Assembly (NCBI RefSeq): GCF_002019595.1 | Contig: NZ_KV917369.1 | Coordinates: 1,016,417 to 1,080,416 of the forward strand | Origin: Priestia abyssalis | Lineage (GTDB): Bacteria > Bacillota > Bacilli > Bacillales > Bacillaceae_H | Direction of reading: 5' to 3' | Length of the DNA stretch: 64,000 nucleotides | Shown here: one piece after another, positions 1 through 8,787 of the stretch | How positions within the stretch are numbered: the stretch's first letter is position 1 | Layout: every line of letters starts with the position of its first letter | The notes under the pieces: generated by a model | Database searches by the model: none | Told to the model about the DNA's origin: nothing | The model's input: the letters and a program-made list of their open reading frames with translations, nothing else | Position numbers and translations under genes: made by a program

Positions 1-935
1 ATGTCAATTCCAGCATAGGCATTCAGCTGTTTATGGTTGTCAAAACGCGTCAGATCTCCTATCTCTCCAATTAACCTCACAGCCGTATTCGGGCCAATCC
101 CGGGAAAACTGATGAGCACCTGATAGTCTTTCCGTTCTTTTGAAAGCTCGGCCATCTGCTTAATCAACGCTTCACGCTGTCTTAAAATCGCTAAATGACG
201 CTTGGCATAGACTCTTAATTGATCACAGCGAACATCCTCAGCGTCTACGGCCGGATAAGAGTCTTGTGCAGCTTCCAACAGTTGCAGGGCTTTTTTCTCT
301 GCCGTTTTAGGAGCTAGTTTTTTCTCTGTATTCGTGAGTAGTCGATTACGGACCACCGTTTTAGACAAGTGTCTCACACAATCAGGATGTGGGAACAACT
401 GTAGAATATTCAAAAACAACTCTGATTTTTGGGTAAACAAGGACTCCATTTCCGGAAAAGTAAGTTGCAGAAGCGTGTGTATGCGGCTGCGAATCAGGCT
501 CAGTTCTTCATCCAGTTCTTTATAGTAGCGAGAAAGAGCACGCATTTGGTCATAATAAGCTTCCTGCGGCTTTTTGATGCGCCGTGTAGCCGTAAAGTGC
601 GTCTGGGCTAGACGATGAGCGTCGCTTTTGTCTGTTTTGTGCATGCGCATGGAAGCTGTTTGAAGCTTAGATTCCAAAGGATTAAGTAAACAATACGGAA
701 AGCCGTACTCCGTGAAAAATCGTTCTAGTTGGCGAGAATACACACCTGTGGCCTCAAATACGATATCAGGGGCCTGTGCGTCTTTTTGGATTAGGGCCTT
801 GATTTGATTATATAGTCTTTCAAAAAAGGAGCGTTTATGAAGCATTTCTCCTTCAAAGATGCAAACTCGGTCAGCGTTATAGATGACCATATAACTTTTC
901 CCCATACTAACATCAAAAGCTATTACACTTGGCAT
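1..935 (-). CDS. IS110-family transposase, 3' part cut by window edge
   Basis: Reading the minus strand gives an uninterrupted frame of 311 codons that runs off the window. The N-terminus has the RuvC-like DEDD signature of IS110 transposases: an Asp in AFDVSMGKS, a Glu in VFEATGVYS and the two Asp of KTDKSDAHRLA. Near the window edge the start of the Transposase_20 domain is visible (FPGIGPNTA, then LTRFDNHKQL). The catalytic serine region would lie outside the window. The start at 935 is chosen because AGGAGG lies seven bases upstream; an in-frame ATG at 941 is too close to that site. Whether the element is intact cannot be judged. Confidence 0.9.
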   Translation of the reverse strand, partial: MPSVIAFDVSMGKSYMVIYNADRVCIFEGEMLHKRSFFERLYNQIKALIQKDAQAPDIVFEATGVYSRQLERFFTEYGFPYCLLNPLESKLQTASMRMHKTDKSDAHRLAQTHFTATRRIKKPQEAYYDQMRALSRYYKELDEELSLIRSRIHTLLQLTFPEMESLFTQKSELFLNILQLFPHPDCVRHLSKTVVRNRLLTNTEKKLAPKTAEKKALQLLEAAQDSYPAVDAEDVRCDQLRVYAKRHLAILRQREALIKQMAELSKERKDYQVLISFPGIGPNTAVRLIGEIGDLTRFDNHKQLNAYAGID

Positions 936-1165
936 ATCCATTCCTCCTAACTTTACGGTAGAAGCGTTCACATCACCTTATCGATTCCCTTTTCTTATAC
1001 ACGATCTCCAGGATCCAACATACTGAAACTGATTCTTATAAGGGAAGTGAAGTAGGCCAGTTTAAAATACGAACTCAAGGTCCTGAGGATGGGTCGACCT
1101 ATTCTTCACTTCTACTATAAAAAAATAGTAGCACAGACCATGGCCGTGGTCTGTGCTACTAATCT
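936..1165 (-). other. Non-coding flank of IS110 element, candidate bridge-RNA region
   Basis: This stretch lies 5' of the IS110 transposase and holds no convincing gene. It contains several inverted repeats: an arm at 1045-1056 that pairs imperfectly with 1098-1111, a small TCCTGAGGA palindrome at 1081-1089, and a 15-bp stem at 1126-1161. Many IS110-group elements carry a structured bridge RNA in the non-coding end next to the transposase start. That this region encodes one is inference; the element boundary was not found. Confidence 0.3.
1126..1161. repeat. 15-bp perfect stem-loop
   Basis: The arms TAGTAGCACAGACCA (1126-1140) and their complement (1147-1161) flank a six-base loop TGGCCG. 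No clear T-run follows on the plus strand. It lies between the IS110 transposase and the PucR gene and could be a terminator or part of the element's end structure. Confidence 0.6.
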
Positions 1166-1286
1166 TAGTATGTTTTGTTTCAAACTCATATTATGTTTAC
1201 ACCAGAGCTTTATTAAAAATATATAATAATAGTAGATGATCGAAAGAACAAAAACTGGACATATCCTAAAGAGGTGTAAGGTAACC

Positions 1287-2879
1287 ATGAACTCTGACGT
1301 TAAATTATCGATAATGGAAATATTAGAGAGCAGGAATTTTCAAGATGCAAAAGTGATAGCAGGAAAAGCTGGACTATACCAAACCGTGAAATGGGTTCAT
1401 GTTATGGAAGTAACCGAAGTTGAAAAGCTTTTAAACGGAAATGAATTGATCCTTTCTACAGGGATTGGATGGAAAGAGAATAAAGAGATTTTTCTTGCAT
1501 TCTTCAAGCAGCTTATCGATTCCAAGGCGGCGGGACTTTGCATTGAATTAGGAACATATATACCCAGCATCCCGGAAGAAATTATCGAATTAGCCGATTT
1601 ACATAACTTTCCTTTGATTGTTTTTTACAATAAAGTGCGTTTTGTCGATATCACACAAGAATTACATACTCTTTTAATAAAAAAACATTATCAAATGATT
1701 TCGGATTTAGAAGAGTATTCCTATCAGTTAAACCAATTGCTTCTAACATCGAATCCGCAGCAGAAAATCTTAAAGTTGCTGCATGATCATTTAAAGATGA
1801 CCGTTTTATTTATTCCAAATCAAGGTGAAATCCAAATCCTATCGAAAAAAACGTTAAAGGAACAAGAGAACATTCTTCAGCTCTTGAAGGAGAAAACGAT
1901 ACAAAGACATATGAATATCGCCCATCAATCCATACAAGCCTTGAATCAGACATTCGCCGAATTAATGATCATTTCTGAATCCGACTCGATTACCGAGTTT
2001 GAATCGCTTATTTTAGACCGCAGTGCGACAGCGCTGGCACAAAACACTTTACGTGTCTTATATGTCGAAGAGCGAAGAAAGACTGAGGAAACAGAATGGA
2101 TTCAAAAATGGTTGGAAGGAGCGCATAGTGAAGAACAAATATACAGATACCTTTCTGATCTGGAATTAACGCTTAAACCAAATGGATGTGTTGTTTTACT
2201 TTTTAAAACGGATCAATTAGATGAGAAACATTCAGACATTACTCATTTGAAAATCCTTTTTCGTTCTATTTTCCAGTCCTATGGTTTCTTTCTTTTATCG
2301 ACCATCAGGAAAAACCAACTCATTTTTATCTTGTTAAATAAACGAAAAAACAATGATTGGAAAGCTAGAATTGAAGCGGGAATCCATCATATTCAAAAAG
2401 AATTGGCAGGCGATCAACATTTTAAGCAAATTAAATTCAGTATCGGGACATTCATCGATAAATTAAGCGATGTAAAGAAGAGCTATCACACGGCCCAAGA
2501 GACATCCATCATTCAAGAGAACATGCCCAAAGAATGTTTCCATTCTTTTTATGAGGATTTGCATGTTTTCCGGCTGGTGTTGATAGCGAGCGAACAAGGA
2601 ACGCTGGATGATTTTATTTCCGATTATTTAGGGCCTGTACTCATGTATGACCAGCAACATAACGGAAAATTAATGGAAACGTTAAAAGCCTATCTTAAAT
2701 GCAATGGTTCTAAGCAAGAAACCGCGGCAACCTTATACATCGTTCGTCAGACGCTTTACCAGCGGCTGCAAAAATTACATGAGCTGTTGGGTGAAGATTT
2801 TATGGATTTCTATAAACGACAAGCAATCGAGTTTGCTGTTACTGCCTATGAATATGTATGTGCGTCTAAATCTATATAG
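1287..2879 (+). CDS. PucR-family transcriptional regulator
   Basis: The protein of about 530 residues begins with a PucR N-terminal domain (ILESRNFQDAKVIAG, then GNELILSTGIGW) and ends with the PucR C-terminal helix-turn-helix (NGSKQETAATLYIVRQTLYQ, LHELLG). The middle is a divergent GGDEF-like linker region typical of the family. An upstream ATG at 1236 is in frame, but 1287 is preferred because GAGGTG lies ten bases before it and the PucR domain begins right after. It sits upstream of, and codirectional with, the mmsA-aminotransferase pair and a permease, so it is inferred to control beta-alanine or omega-amino acid catabolism. Family members usually act as activators responding to the pathway substrate. 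Confidence 0.88.
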   Translation: MNSDVKLSIMEILESRNFQDAKVIAGKAGLYQTVKWVHVMEVTEVEKLLNGNELILSTGIGWKENKEIFLAFFKQLIDSKAAGLCIELGTYIPSIPEEIIELADLHNFPLIVFYNKVRFVDITQELHTLLIKKHYQMISDLEEYSYQLNQLLLTSNPQQKILKLLHDHLKMTVLFIPNQGEIQILSKKTLKEQENILQLLKEKTIQRHMNIAHQSIQALNQTFAELMIISESDSITEFESLILDRSATALAQNTLRVLYVEERRKTEETEWIQKWLEGAHSEEQIYRYLSDLELTLKPNGCVVLLFKTDQLDEKHSDITHLKILFRSIFQSYGFFLLSTIRKNQLIFILLNKRKNNDWKARIEAGIHHIQKELAGDQHFKQIKFSIGTFIDKLSDVKKSYHTAQETSIIQENMPKECFHSFYEDLHVFRLVLIASEQGTLDDFISDYLGPVLMYDQQHNGKLMETLKAYLKCNGSKQETAATLYIVRQTLYQRLQKLHELLGEDFMDFYKRQAIEFAVTAYEYVCASKSI

Positions 2880-3021
2880 ATAAAGGTTAGTGAAATATTT
2901 ACTCTATCATTTCGTTCTATTTTACTTTTTGTCAATATTTATACTGTATATTACCAAAATGTAGTGAAATTTATGCTAATAAATTTACATACTGTCTACT
3001 GAATGCGCTTTCTTTTTAAAA

Positions 3022-3027
3022 TATAAT
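3022..3027 (+). promoter_or_regulatory. -10 hexamer upstream of mmsA
   Basis: A perfect TATAAT lies about 40 bases before the mmsA start with no good -35 at the usual distance, as expected for an activator-dependent promoter. Two copies of TAGTGAAAT (about 2888 and 2962) lie upstream and could be part of a PucR site; this is inference. Confidence 0.4.
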
Positions 3028-3067
3028 AGATGCATAGGACAGTTAACAAAAAACAGGAGGTTTCACT

Positions 3068-4528
3068 ATGGCAGTAACCAAAGATGTACAAACATTGAAA
3101 AACTATATTGGCGGACAATGGATCGAATCCACGAGCAAACAAGTTGAAGAAGTACCAAATCCGGCAACGGGAGAGGTTATTGCCCGTGTACCGCTTTCGA
3201 CTAGAGAAGATTTGGACCGAGCTGTGGCAACGGCCAAAGAAGCATTCAAAACATGGAGAAAGGTCGCCGTGCCAAGGCGTGCCCGTATTTTATTCCGCTA
3301 TCAACAGCTCTTGGTTGAAAACTGGGAAGAGTTAGCGAGGCTCGTTACGTTAGAAAACGGAAAAAGTTATGGAGAAGCTTACGGTGAAGTACAGCGGGGG
3401 ATTGAATGTGTAGAATTTGCCGCAGGTGCACCTACTTTAATGATGGGAGAGCAGCTTCCGGATATTGCGACTGGTGTTGAATCGGGGATGTATCGTTATC
3501 CGATTGGAGTAATCGGGGGAATCACACCGTTTAACTTTCCGATGATGGTTCCGTGCTGGATGTTTCCACTCGCGATTGCATGCGGAAACACGTTTGTATT
3601 AAAGCCATCTGAAAGAACACCGTTGTTGGCTAATCGTTTAGCCGAATTATTTACGGAAGCGGGTCTTCCAGACGGCGTCTTAAATGTGGTGCATGGCGCA
3701 CACGACGTTGTGAATGGCATCCTTGACAATGAGGATGTGAAAGCCGTCTCCTTCGTTGGTTCTCAGCCTGTGGCTGAGTATATATACAAAACGGCAGCAG
3801 CTAACGGCAAACGTGTACAAGCCCTTGCGGGAGCAAAAAACCATTCAATCGTATTAAAAGATGCGGACCTTAGTGCTGCAGCGAAAGAAATTACCAGTGC
3901 TGCCTTTGGTTCAGCCGGTGAACGGTGCATGGCGGCGTCTGTTGTGGTCGTAGAGGAAGACGTGGCAGATGAGCTCGTTAATAGACTGCTTCAAGCTGCT
4001 AACAGTATTACCATTGGCAATGGCTTGGAAGATGGTATTTTCCTTGGTCCTGTTATTCGTGAAGGGCATAAAGAGCGGACCATCGGCTACATTCAATCAG
4101 GTGTAGAGCAGGGCGCGACACTTATTCGTGACGGACGTGAAGATGATGCAGCAAACGGCGAAGGTTATTTTGTCGGCCCGACGATTTTTGACCATGTGAC
4201 ACAGGAAATGAAAATCTGGCAGGATGAAATCTTCGCACCGGTTCTTTCGATTGTACGTGTAAACGATTTGACGGAAGCGATTGATTTTACGAATGCGTCT
4301 CCATTCGCAAATGGTGCATGCCTGTACACGAACAGCGCTAAAGCCATCCGTGAATTCCGCGAAGAAATTGATGCAGGTATGCTTGGTGTCAATCTTGGCG
4401 TTCCTGCTCCAATGGCATTCTTCCCATTCTCGGGCTATAAGAAATCCTTCTATGGCGATCTTCATGCAAATGGAAAAGATGGCGTAGAATTCTATACCCG
4501 CAAGAAAATGCTTACGGCTCGTTATTAA
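3068..4528 (+). CDS. mmsA: CoA-acylating (methyl)malonate-semialdehyde dehydrogenase
   Basis: This 486-residue aldehyde dehydrogenase belongs to the MmsA/IolA branch, which oxidises malonate or methylmalonate semialdehyde to acetyl- or propionyl-CoA with loss of CO2. It carries the branch signatures GGITPFNFP and KPSERTPL, the nucleophilic Cys287 in GERCMA, and a C-terminus PFSGYKKS. The general-base Glu of ordinary aldehyde dehydrogenases is replaced by the QALAGAKNH segment, which is the MmsA pattern. A strong CAGGAGG site precedes the ATG. It is followed by an omega-aminotransferase, and together they would turn beta-alanine into acetyl-CoA. The inositol pathway gene iolA is the main alternative, but no iol genes are nearby. 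Confidence 0.93.
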   Translation: MAVTKDVQTLKNYIGGQWIESTSKQVEEVPNPATGEVIARVPLSTREDLDRAVATAKEAFKTWRKVAVPRRARILFRYQQLLVENWEELARLVTLENGKSYGEAYGEVQRGIECVEFAAGAPTLMMGEQLPDIATGVESGMYRYPIGVIGGITPFNFPMMVPCWMFPLAIACGNTFVLKPSERTPLLANRLAELFTEAGLPDGVLNVVHGAHDVVNGILDNEDVKAVSFVGSQPVAEYIYKTAAANGKRVQALAGAKNHSIVLKDADLSAAAKEITSAAFGSAGERCMAASVVVVEEDVADELVNRLLQAANSITIGNGLEDGIFLGPVIREGHKERTIGYIQSGVEQGATLIRDGREDDAANGEGYFVGPTIFDHVTQEMKIWQDEIFAPVLSIVRVNDLTEAIDFTNASPFANGACLYTNSAKAIREFREEIDAGMLGVNLGVPAPMAFFPFSGYKKSFYGDLHANGKDGVEFYTRKKMLTARY

Positions 4529-4558
4529 GAAAAGCGCAAGGCGCCCGGAGCTAGACAC
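4527..4558 (-). repeat. Collapsed copy of the 53622/56836 dispersed repeat (termini only)
   Basis: On the minus strand this reads GTGTCTAGCTCC directly joined to GCGCCTTGCGCTTTTCTT. These are the left and right ends of the longer repeat at 53622-53803, with the interior missing. It abuts the mmsA stop codon. Confidence 0.6.
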
Positions 4559-4646
4559 CAAAACTAAGTACAAAACTTTATCCTTTCTTATCTTTTAGAA
4601 AAGTCAGGATGTAAAACCATTAAAGAATAGAGCGGAGTGGAGGATT

Positions 4647-5987
4647 ATGCAAGCGACAGAACAAGCAAAAGATTTGCAAAAAACAGATGAAAAATATCTT
4701 TGGCATGCAATGAGGGGAGCAGCGCCTAATCCATCAAATTTAATTATCACAAAGGCAGAAGGGGCATGGGTGACCGATATCGATGGTAATCGTTATTTAG
4801 ACGGTATGTCCGGTCTTTGGTGCGTGAATGTTGGGTATGGCCGCAAAGAGCTTGCGAAAGCGGCTTATGAACAGCTTGAAGAAATGCCGTACTTCCCTCT
4901 GACACAAAGTCATGTTCCTGCTATTAAACTAGCAGAAAAATTGAATGAGTGGCTTGGTGATGATTACGTTATTTTCTTTTCGAATAGTGGATCGGAAGCG
5001 AACGAAACAGCGTTTAAAATTGCTCGTCAATATCATCAGCAAAAAGGGAATCATGGACGCCTTAAGTTTATTTCACGCTACCGCGCTTACCATGGCAATT
5101 CAATGGGGGCTCTTGCAGCGACAGGTCAAGCACAGCGGAAATACAAATATGAGCCATTAGGGCAAGGGTTTCTGCATGTAGCACCGCCTGATACGTATCG
5201 CAATCCGGATGATGTTCATACACTGGCAAGTGCTGATGAAATCGACCGGGTTATGACATGGGAGTTAAGTGAAACGGTAGCTGGCGTGATCATGGAGCCA
5301 ATTATTACCGGGGGCGGAATTTTAATGCCTCCTGATGGATATATGGCAAAAGTAAAAGAAATTTGCGAGAAGCACGGTGCACTGCTTATTTGTGATGAAG
5401 TAATATGCGGATTTGGCCGGACAGGGAAACCGTTCGGATTTATGAACTATGGCGTCAAACCAGATATCATTACAATGGCAAAAGGGATTACAAGTGCGTA
5501 TCTTCCTTTGTCGGCAACGGCAGTCAGAAGAGAGATTTACGAGGCTTATACAGGCAGTGAAGATTATGATCGCTTCCGCCATGTGAATACATTCGGAGGA
5601 AACCCTGCTGCTTGCGCCCTCGCTTTGAAGAACTTGGAAATTATGGAGAATGAGAAGCTCATCGAACGCTCTAAGGAATTGGGTGAACGATTGTTGCGTG
5701 AACTAGAGGATGTAAAAGAGCATCCAAACGTAGGGGATGTTCGCGGAAAAGGTCTTCTTTTAGGGATTGAACTTGTGGAAGATAAGCAAACAAAAGAACC
5801 GGCTGCCATTGAAAAGATGAACAAAGTCATCAGTGCTTGTAAAGAAAAAGGCCTGATCATCGGTAAAAATGGTGACACCGTTGCCGGATACAATAATATT
5901 CTGCAGCTTTCCCCTCCATTAAGCATTACAGAAGATGACTTTACGTTTATTGTTAAAACGTTAAAGGAAAGCATCTTTCAACTGTAG
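4647..5987 (+). CDS. Class III omega-amino acid:pyruvate aminotransferase
   Basis: A 446-residue PLP-dependent class III aminotransferase. Visible features are SNSGSEANETA (phosphate binding), the Asp of LICDEVICGFGRTG, which contacts the PLP ring nitrogen, and the Schiff-base Lys279 in ITMAKGITSAYLPL. The family includes beta-alanine:pyruvate and other omega-amino acid transaminases. It follows mmsA by about 120 bases with a GGAGG site before the ATG and is probably cotranscribed, giving malonate semialdehyde as substrate for MmsA. GABA or a larger amine cannot be excluded as the amino donor. Confidence 0.9.
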   Translation: MQATEQAKDLQKTDEKYLWHAMRGAAPNPSNLIITKAEGAWVTDIDGNRYLDGMSGLWCVNVGYGRKELAKAAYEQLEEMPYFPLTQSHVPAIKLAEKLNEWLGDDYVIFFSNSGSEANETAFKIARQYHQQKGNHGRLKFISRYRAYHGNSMGALAATGQAQRKYKYEPLGQGFLHVAPPDTYRNPDDVHTLASADEIDRVMTWELSETVAGVIMEPIITGGGILMPPDGYMAKVKEICEKHGALLICDEVICGFGRTGKPFGFMNYGVKPDIITMAKGITSAYLPLSATAVRREIYEAYTGSEDYDRFRHVNTFGGNPAACALALKNLEIMENEKLIERSKELGERLLRELEDVKEHPNVGDVRGKGLLLGIELVEDKQTKEPAAIEKMNKVISACKEKGLIIGKNGDTVAGYNNILQLSPPLSITEDDFTFIVKTLKESIFQL

Positions 5988-6006
5988 TTAATGAGCCATG
6001 AAATAA

Positions 6007-6054
6007 CGGCGGGCTTTAGAGATGAAGAAAAGCTTTATTCTCTAAAGCCCGCCG
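6007..6054. repeat. 16-bp GC-rich stem-loop after aminotransferase gene
   Basis: The arms CGGCGGGCTTTAGAGA and its complement are perfect, with a 16-base loop. There is no T-run after it, so it may stabilise the mRNA end or assist the second hairpin at 6078. Confidence 0.6.
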
Positions 6055-6077
6055 ATGAAATATATGAAGTAACATCT

Positions 6078-6118
6078 AAAATGTAAGGTGATTTCAAAGG
6101 AATTATCTTACATTTTTT
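6078..6118 (+). terminator. Rho-independent terminator of mmsA-aminotransferase unit
   Basis: The arm AAATGTAAGGTGATT pairs with AATTATCTTACATTT, two pairs being G-T wobbles, and is followed by Ts. It separates the catabolic pair from the permease gene. Confidence 0.6.
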
Positions 6119-6266
6119 CGGAGTGGATGTTTCTGAATATTCATTATAAGATATACATCATGTACATATCCCTTGAAATCTGCTCGTTTACTTTCAGGAA
6201 ATAGTCGATTTCACTTTACATTTTGCCAAGAATCTATTTGGAATGACGATACAAGGAGGAATTGCA

Positions 6267-7667
6267 ATGAATCCTAATGACAATCACCTGAAAAAAGATT
6301 TAAAAATTCGTCATATTACGATGATCTCGATCGGAGGAGTGATAGGAGCCGGACTGTTTATGGGAAGCGGCGCGATTATTCATTCCGCTGGTCCAGGATC
6401 CATCATATCCTATGCTCTTGCCGGACTGCTCGTTATTTTTGTCATGAGGATGTTGGGAGAGATGTCCTCCATCAATCCAACCAGCGGCTCGTTCTCTACC
6501 TATGCACGTGACGCAATCGGTCCATGGGCGGGATATACGATCGGGTGGTTATATTGGTTCTTTTGGGTAATCGTCATTGCCATTGAAGCAACGGCAGGGG
6601 CAGCGAATATTCAATACTGGTTTCCTGATGCCCCAGCTTGGCTTTTAAGTCTAGTCTTGACCGTTCTGTTAACATTGACAAACATTTACTCCGTTAAATC
6701 ATTCGGGGAGTTTGAATATTGGTTTTCTTTAATTAAAGTCGTCACGATTATGTTGTTCCTGGGAATGGGGCTCGCTGTTATATTTGGAGTGATGCCGGGA
6801 GTAGAGGCGCCCGGGCTTACGAATTTGACCGGGTCAGGCGGATTTATGCCGAATGGACTAGGACCTGTTCTTTTAGGGATTACAGTCGTTATTTTCTCTT
6901 TTATGGGTACAGAGATTGTTGCTGTAGCTGCAGGTGAATCAGCGGAACCGGAAAAAGCGGTTCGAATCGCTACGAATAGTGTCGTTTGGCGAATTCTTGT
7001 ATTTTTTATTGGTTCGATTGCCATTGTTGTGACACTTTTGCCGTGGGATTCAGCTAATCTTCTAAAAAGCCCGTTTGTTGCGGTTCTTGAGCATGTAGGC
7101 ATACCAGCCGGAGCTCAAATCATGAATTTCATTGTCTTGACAGCTGTTCTGTCTTGTTTGAATTCCGGATTATACACAACTTCACGGATGATCTATGGGA
7201 TGGCTCAACAAGGAGATGCTCCAAAAGCATTTTTAAAAGTGAATAAGAACGGTGTACCGGTTCGTGCGATCTTGATCGGAACGTTTTTCTCCTACATCGC
7301 AGTGATGTTCAATTATATTTCTCCGGACAAAGTGTTCCTCTTCCTAGTCAATGCTTCTGGAGGGATTGCGTTGCTCGTTTATCTTGTTATTGTTTGTTCA
7401 CATTTGCAAATGCGCCGCAAGGCAGAGCGTAACAATGTGGAATTGCTTAAAGTGAAAATGTGGTTATTCCCTTACCTTAACTATGCCACTATTTTAGGAA
7501 TTACAGCCATTTTGCTTACGATGATATTCAATGAATCGATGCGTTCACAAGTAGCTCTTACGATGCTCATTGCCATTCTAGTTGTTGCTTCATATTTTCT
7601 TTTTAATAAAAGGAAATCCAGCAAAGTAGAAAGTAATAAGGCAGACATGGAAGATGAAGTGATTTAA
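6267..7667 (+). CDS. Amino acid permease (APC superfamily)
   Basis: About 466 residues with roughly 12 hydrophobic segments, starting with the APC signature IGGVIGAGLFMGSG and later EIVAVAAGESAEPEKA. It resembles GABA/amino acid permeases of the AAT group. The start at 6267 is chosen over 6243 because AAGGAGGA lies six bases upstream and the hydrophilic leader LKKDLKIRH follows. Its position after the beta-alanine catabolic pair suggests uptake of the same substrate; this is inference from context. Confidence 0.88.
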   Translation: MNPNDNHLKKDLKIRHITMISIGGVIGAGLFMGSGAIIHSAGPGSIISYALAGLLVIFVMRMLGEMSSINPTSGSFSTYARDAIGPWAGYTIGWLYWFFWVIVIAIEATAGAANIQYWFPDAPAWLLSLVLTVLLTLTNIYSVKSFGEFEYWFSLIKVVTIMLFLGMGLAVIFGVMPGVEAPGLTNLTGSGGFMPNGLGPVLLGITVVIFSFMGTEIVAVAAGESAEPEKAVRIATNSVVWRILVFFIGSIAIVVTLLPWDSANLLKSPFVAVLEHVGIPAGAQIMNFIVLTAVLSCLNSGLYTTSRMIYGMAQQGDAPKAFLKVNKNGVPVRAILIGTFFSYIAVMFNYISPDKVFLFLVNASGGIALLVYLVIVCSHLQMRRKAERNNVELLKVKMWLFPYLNYATILGITAILLTMIFNESMRSQVALTMLIAILVVASYFLFNKRKSSKVESNKADMEDEVI

Positions 7668-7756
7668 CACAATTAACTTCAGGAATGATTCCCCTTATGC
7701 TAGGAAACAGCAGCATCAACTTCTCATTCACTTTGTCCGCTATGGACGTAAAAAGA

Positions 7757-7797
7757 CTCTGATTTCCTGCTTAGTGTTAAGGAAATCAGGGTTTTTC
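7757..7797 (+). terminator. Rho-independent terminator of permease gene
   Basis: The arms CTGATTTCCT and AGGAAATCAG with an 11-base loop are followed by GGGTTTTTCTT. Confidence 0.75.
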
Positions 7798-7860
7798 TTA
7801 GTGTATAATATCCACGTTTTGCCATCAGGCCCCCATGCCCCTCAAGGTTTTGATTTTTGC

Positions 7861-7866
7861 TATAAT
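7861..7866 (+). promoter_or_regulatory. Possible -10 of methyltransferase gene
   Basis: TATAAT lies about 50 bases upstream of the start at 7915. I see no convincing -35. Confidence 0.35.
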
Positions 7867-7914
7867 AACTACTATGTAGCTTTAATTTTTAATAAAAGGG
7901 AAGCGGAGTGGAAT

Positions 7915-8517
7915 ATGGAAAATAACGTTTTTGAACAGATGGCAAAAAGATATGATACAGAAGAAAGAATGGAATTAGCTAAAGTTATAGTTAAGGAAGT
8001 AAGACCAGAATTACGAAATAGTAAATCAAAATCTTTAATAGACTATGGGAGTGGTACTGGTCTAATTAGTTTAGAATTATCAGATTTAGTCGATTCTATT
8101 TTGTTGATAGATTCATCAAAACAAATGTTGGAGGTTGCGAAAGCTAAAATTTCCCGCAAAGGAATGACCAACTCAAAAGTACTTTATTCAGATTTTACTC
8201 AAGAAACTCCTGAACTTAAGGCAGACATCGTTTTAATGTCACTAGTCCTTCTTCATATTCCGGATACTAAAAAAATTTTACAAGAACTGTTCAACATTTT
8301 AAATAATGGCGGCAAGCTAATCATTATTGACTTTGACAAAAACGATAAAATAAATCATCCGAAAGTTCATAACGGTTTTTCGCATGAAGAACTGAAAAAA
8401 ATATTATCCGAAGTTGGATTTAAATCAATTGAAATGAAGACATTCTATCATGGTAATCGTATTTTTATGAATCAAGATGCCTCAATGTTTATATCCAGTA
8501 GTATAAAGTTACTTTAA
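7915..8517 (+). CDS. Class I SAM-dependent methyltransferase
   Basis: A 200-residue protein with the Rossmann-type methyltransferase motif I (DYGSGTGLISLEL), the acidic strand end ILLIDSS, and the later LVLLHIPD segment. The frame extends upstream to 7774, but that part overlaps a terminator; the ATG at 7915 has a GGAGTG site and starts at the usual place (NVFEQMAKRYD). The substrate is unknown. Its base composition is more AT-rich than that of its neighbours, which may point to separate acquisition. Confidence 0.85.
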   Translation: MENNVFEQMAKRYDTEERMELAKVIVKEVRPELRNSKSKSLIDYGSGTGLISLELSDLVDSILLIDSSKQMLEVAKAKISRKGMTNSKVLYSDFTQETPELKADIVLMSLVLLHIPDTKKILQELFNILNNGGKLIIIDFDKNDKINHPKVHNGFSHEELKKILSEVGFKSIEMKTFYHGNRIFMNQDASMFISSSIKLL

Positions 8518-8518
8518 G

Positions 8519-8674
8519 TGCCACAATAGGGTACATTTTAATATATATGTTGACCATTTAAAAGAATACGATAACCATCCGAAGAAAACGAAGATGGGCC
8601 ACATTCCAATCGGTAATATGAATGAAGAAGAACTAAAAAATACAATTGAAAAAGTGATTAAAGATTATAGGTAA
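8519..8674 (+). pseudogene. 3' relic of an unidentified gene, PurK-like motif
   Basis: A reading frame without a start codon runs to a TAA at 8674 and encodes a plausible protein tail: VHFNIYVDHLKEY, then KKTKMGHIPIGN, then a charged amphipathic helix ending VIKDYR. The KMGHI segment resembles the C-terminal strand of PurK-type ATP-grasp proteins, but the match is short. No ribosome site or full domain is present, so it is read as the end of a deleted gene. Confidence 0.35.
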
Positions 8675-8689
8675 ATAATGAAAATGTTA

Positions 8690-8730
8690 GGATGAGGCGA
8701 AAGGGTAAAAGAAACCCTTTTGCCTCATCC
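8690..8730. terminator. 16-bp stem-loop between convergent genes
   Basis: GGATGAGGCGAAAGGG pairs with its complement (one G-T) around a nine-base loop. It lies between the plus-strand relic and the minus-strand GGDEF gene. T-runs are poor on both sides. Confidence 0.5.
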
Positions 8731-8787
8731 TCCCGAAAGGACCTGTCATAAGAAACTGGTTTCGTGCCAAACTTCCGCTTCATTCTA

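Noticed and set aside
4097..4573. 158-codon frame on the minus strand inside mmsA
   Set aside because: Fully antisense to a strongly supported gene, without ribosome site or recognisable domains; it is a shadow of coding bias.
6007..6054. Calling this strong stem a terminator
   Set aside because: No T-run on either side; the next hairpin at 6078 fits better.
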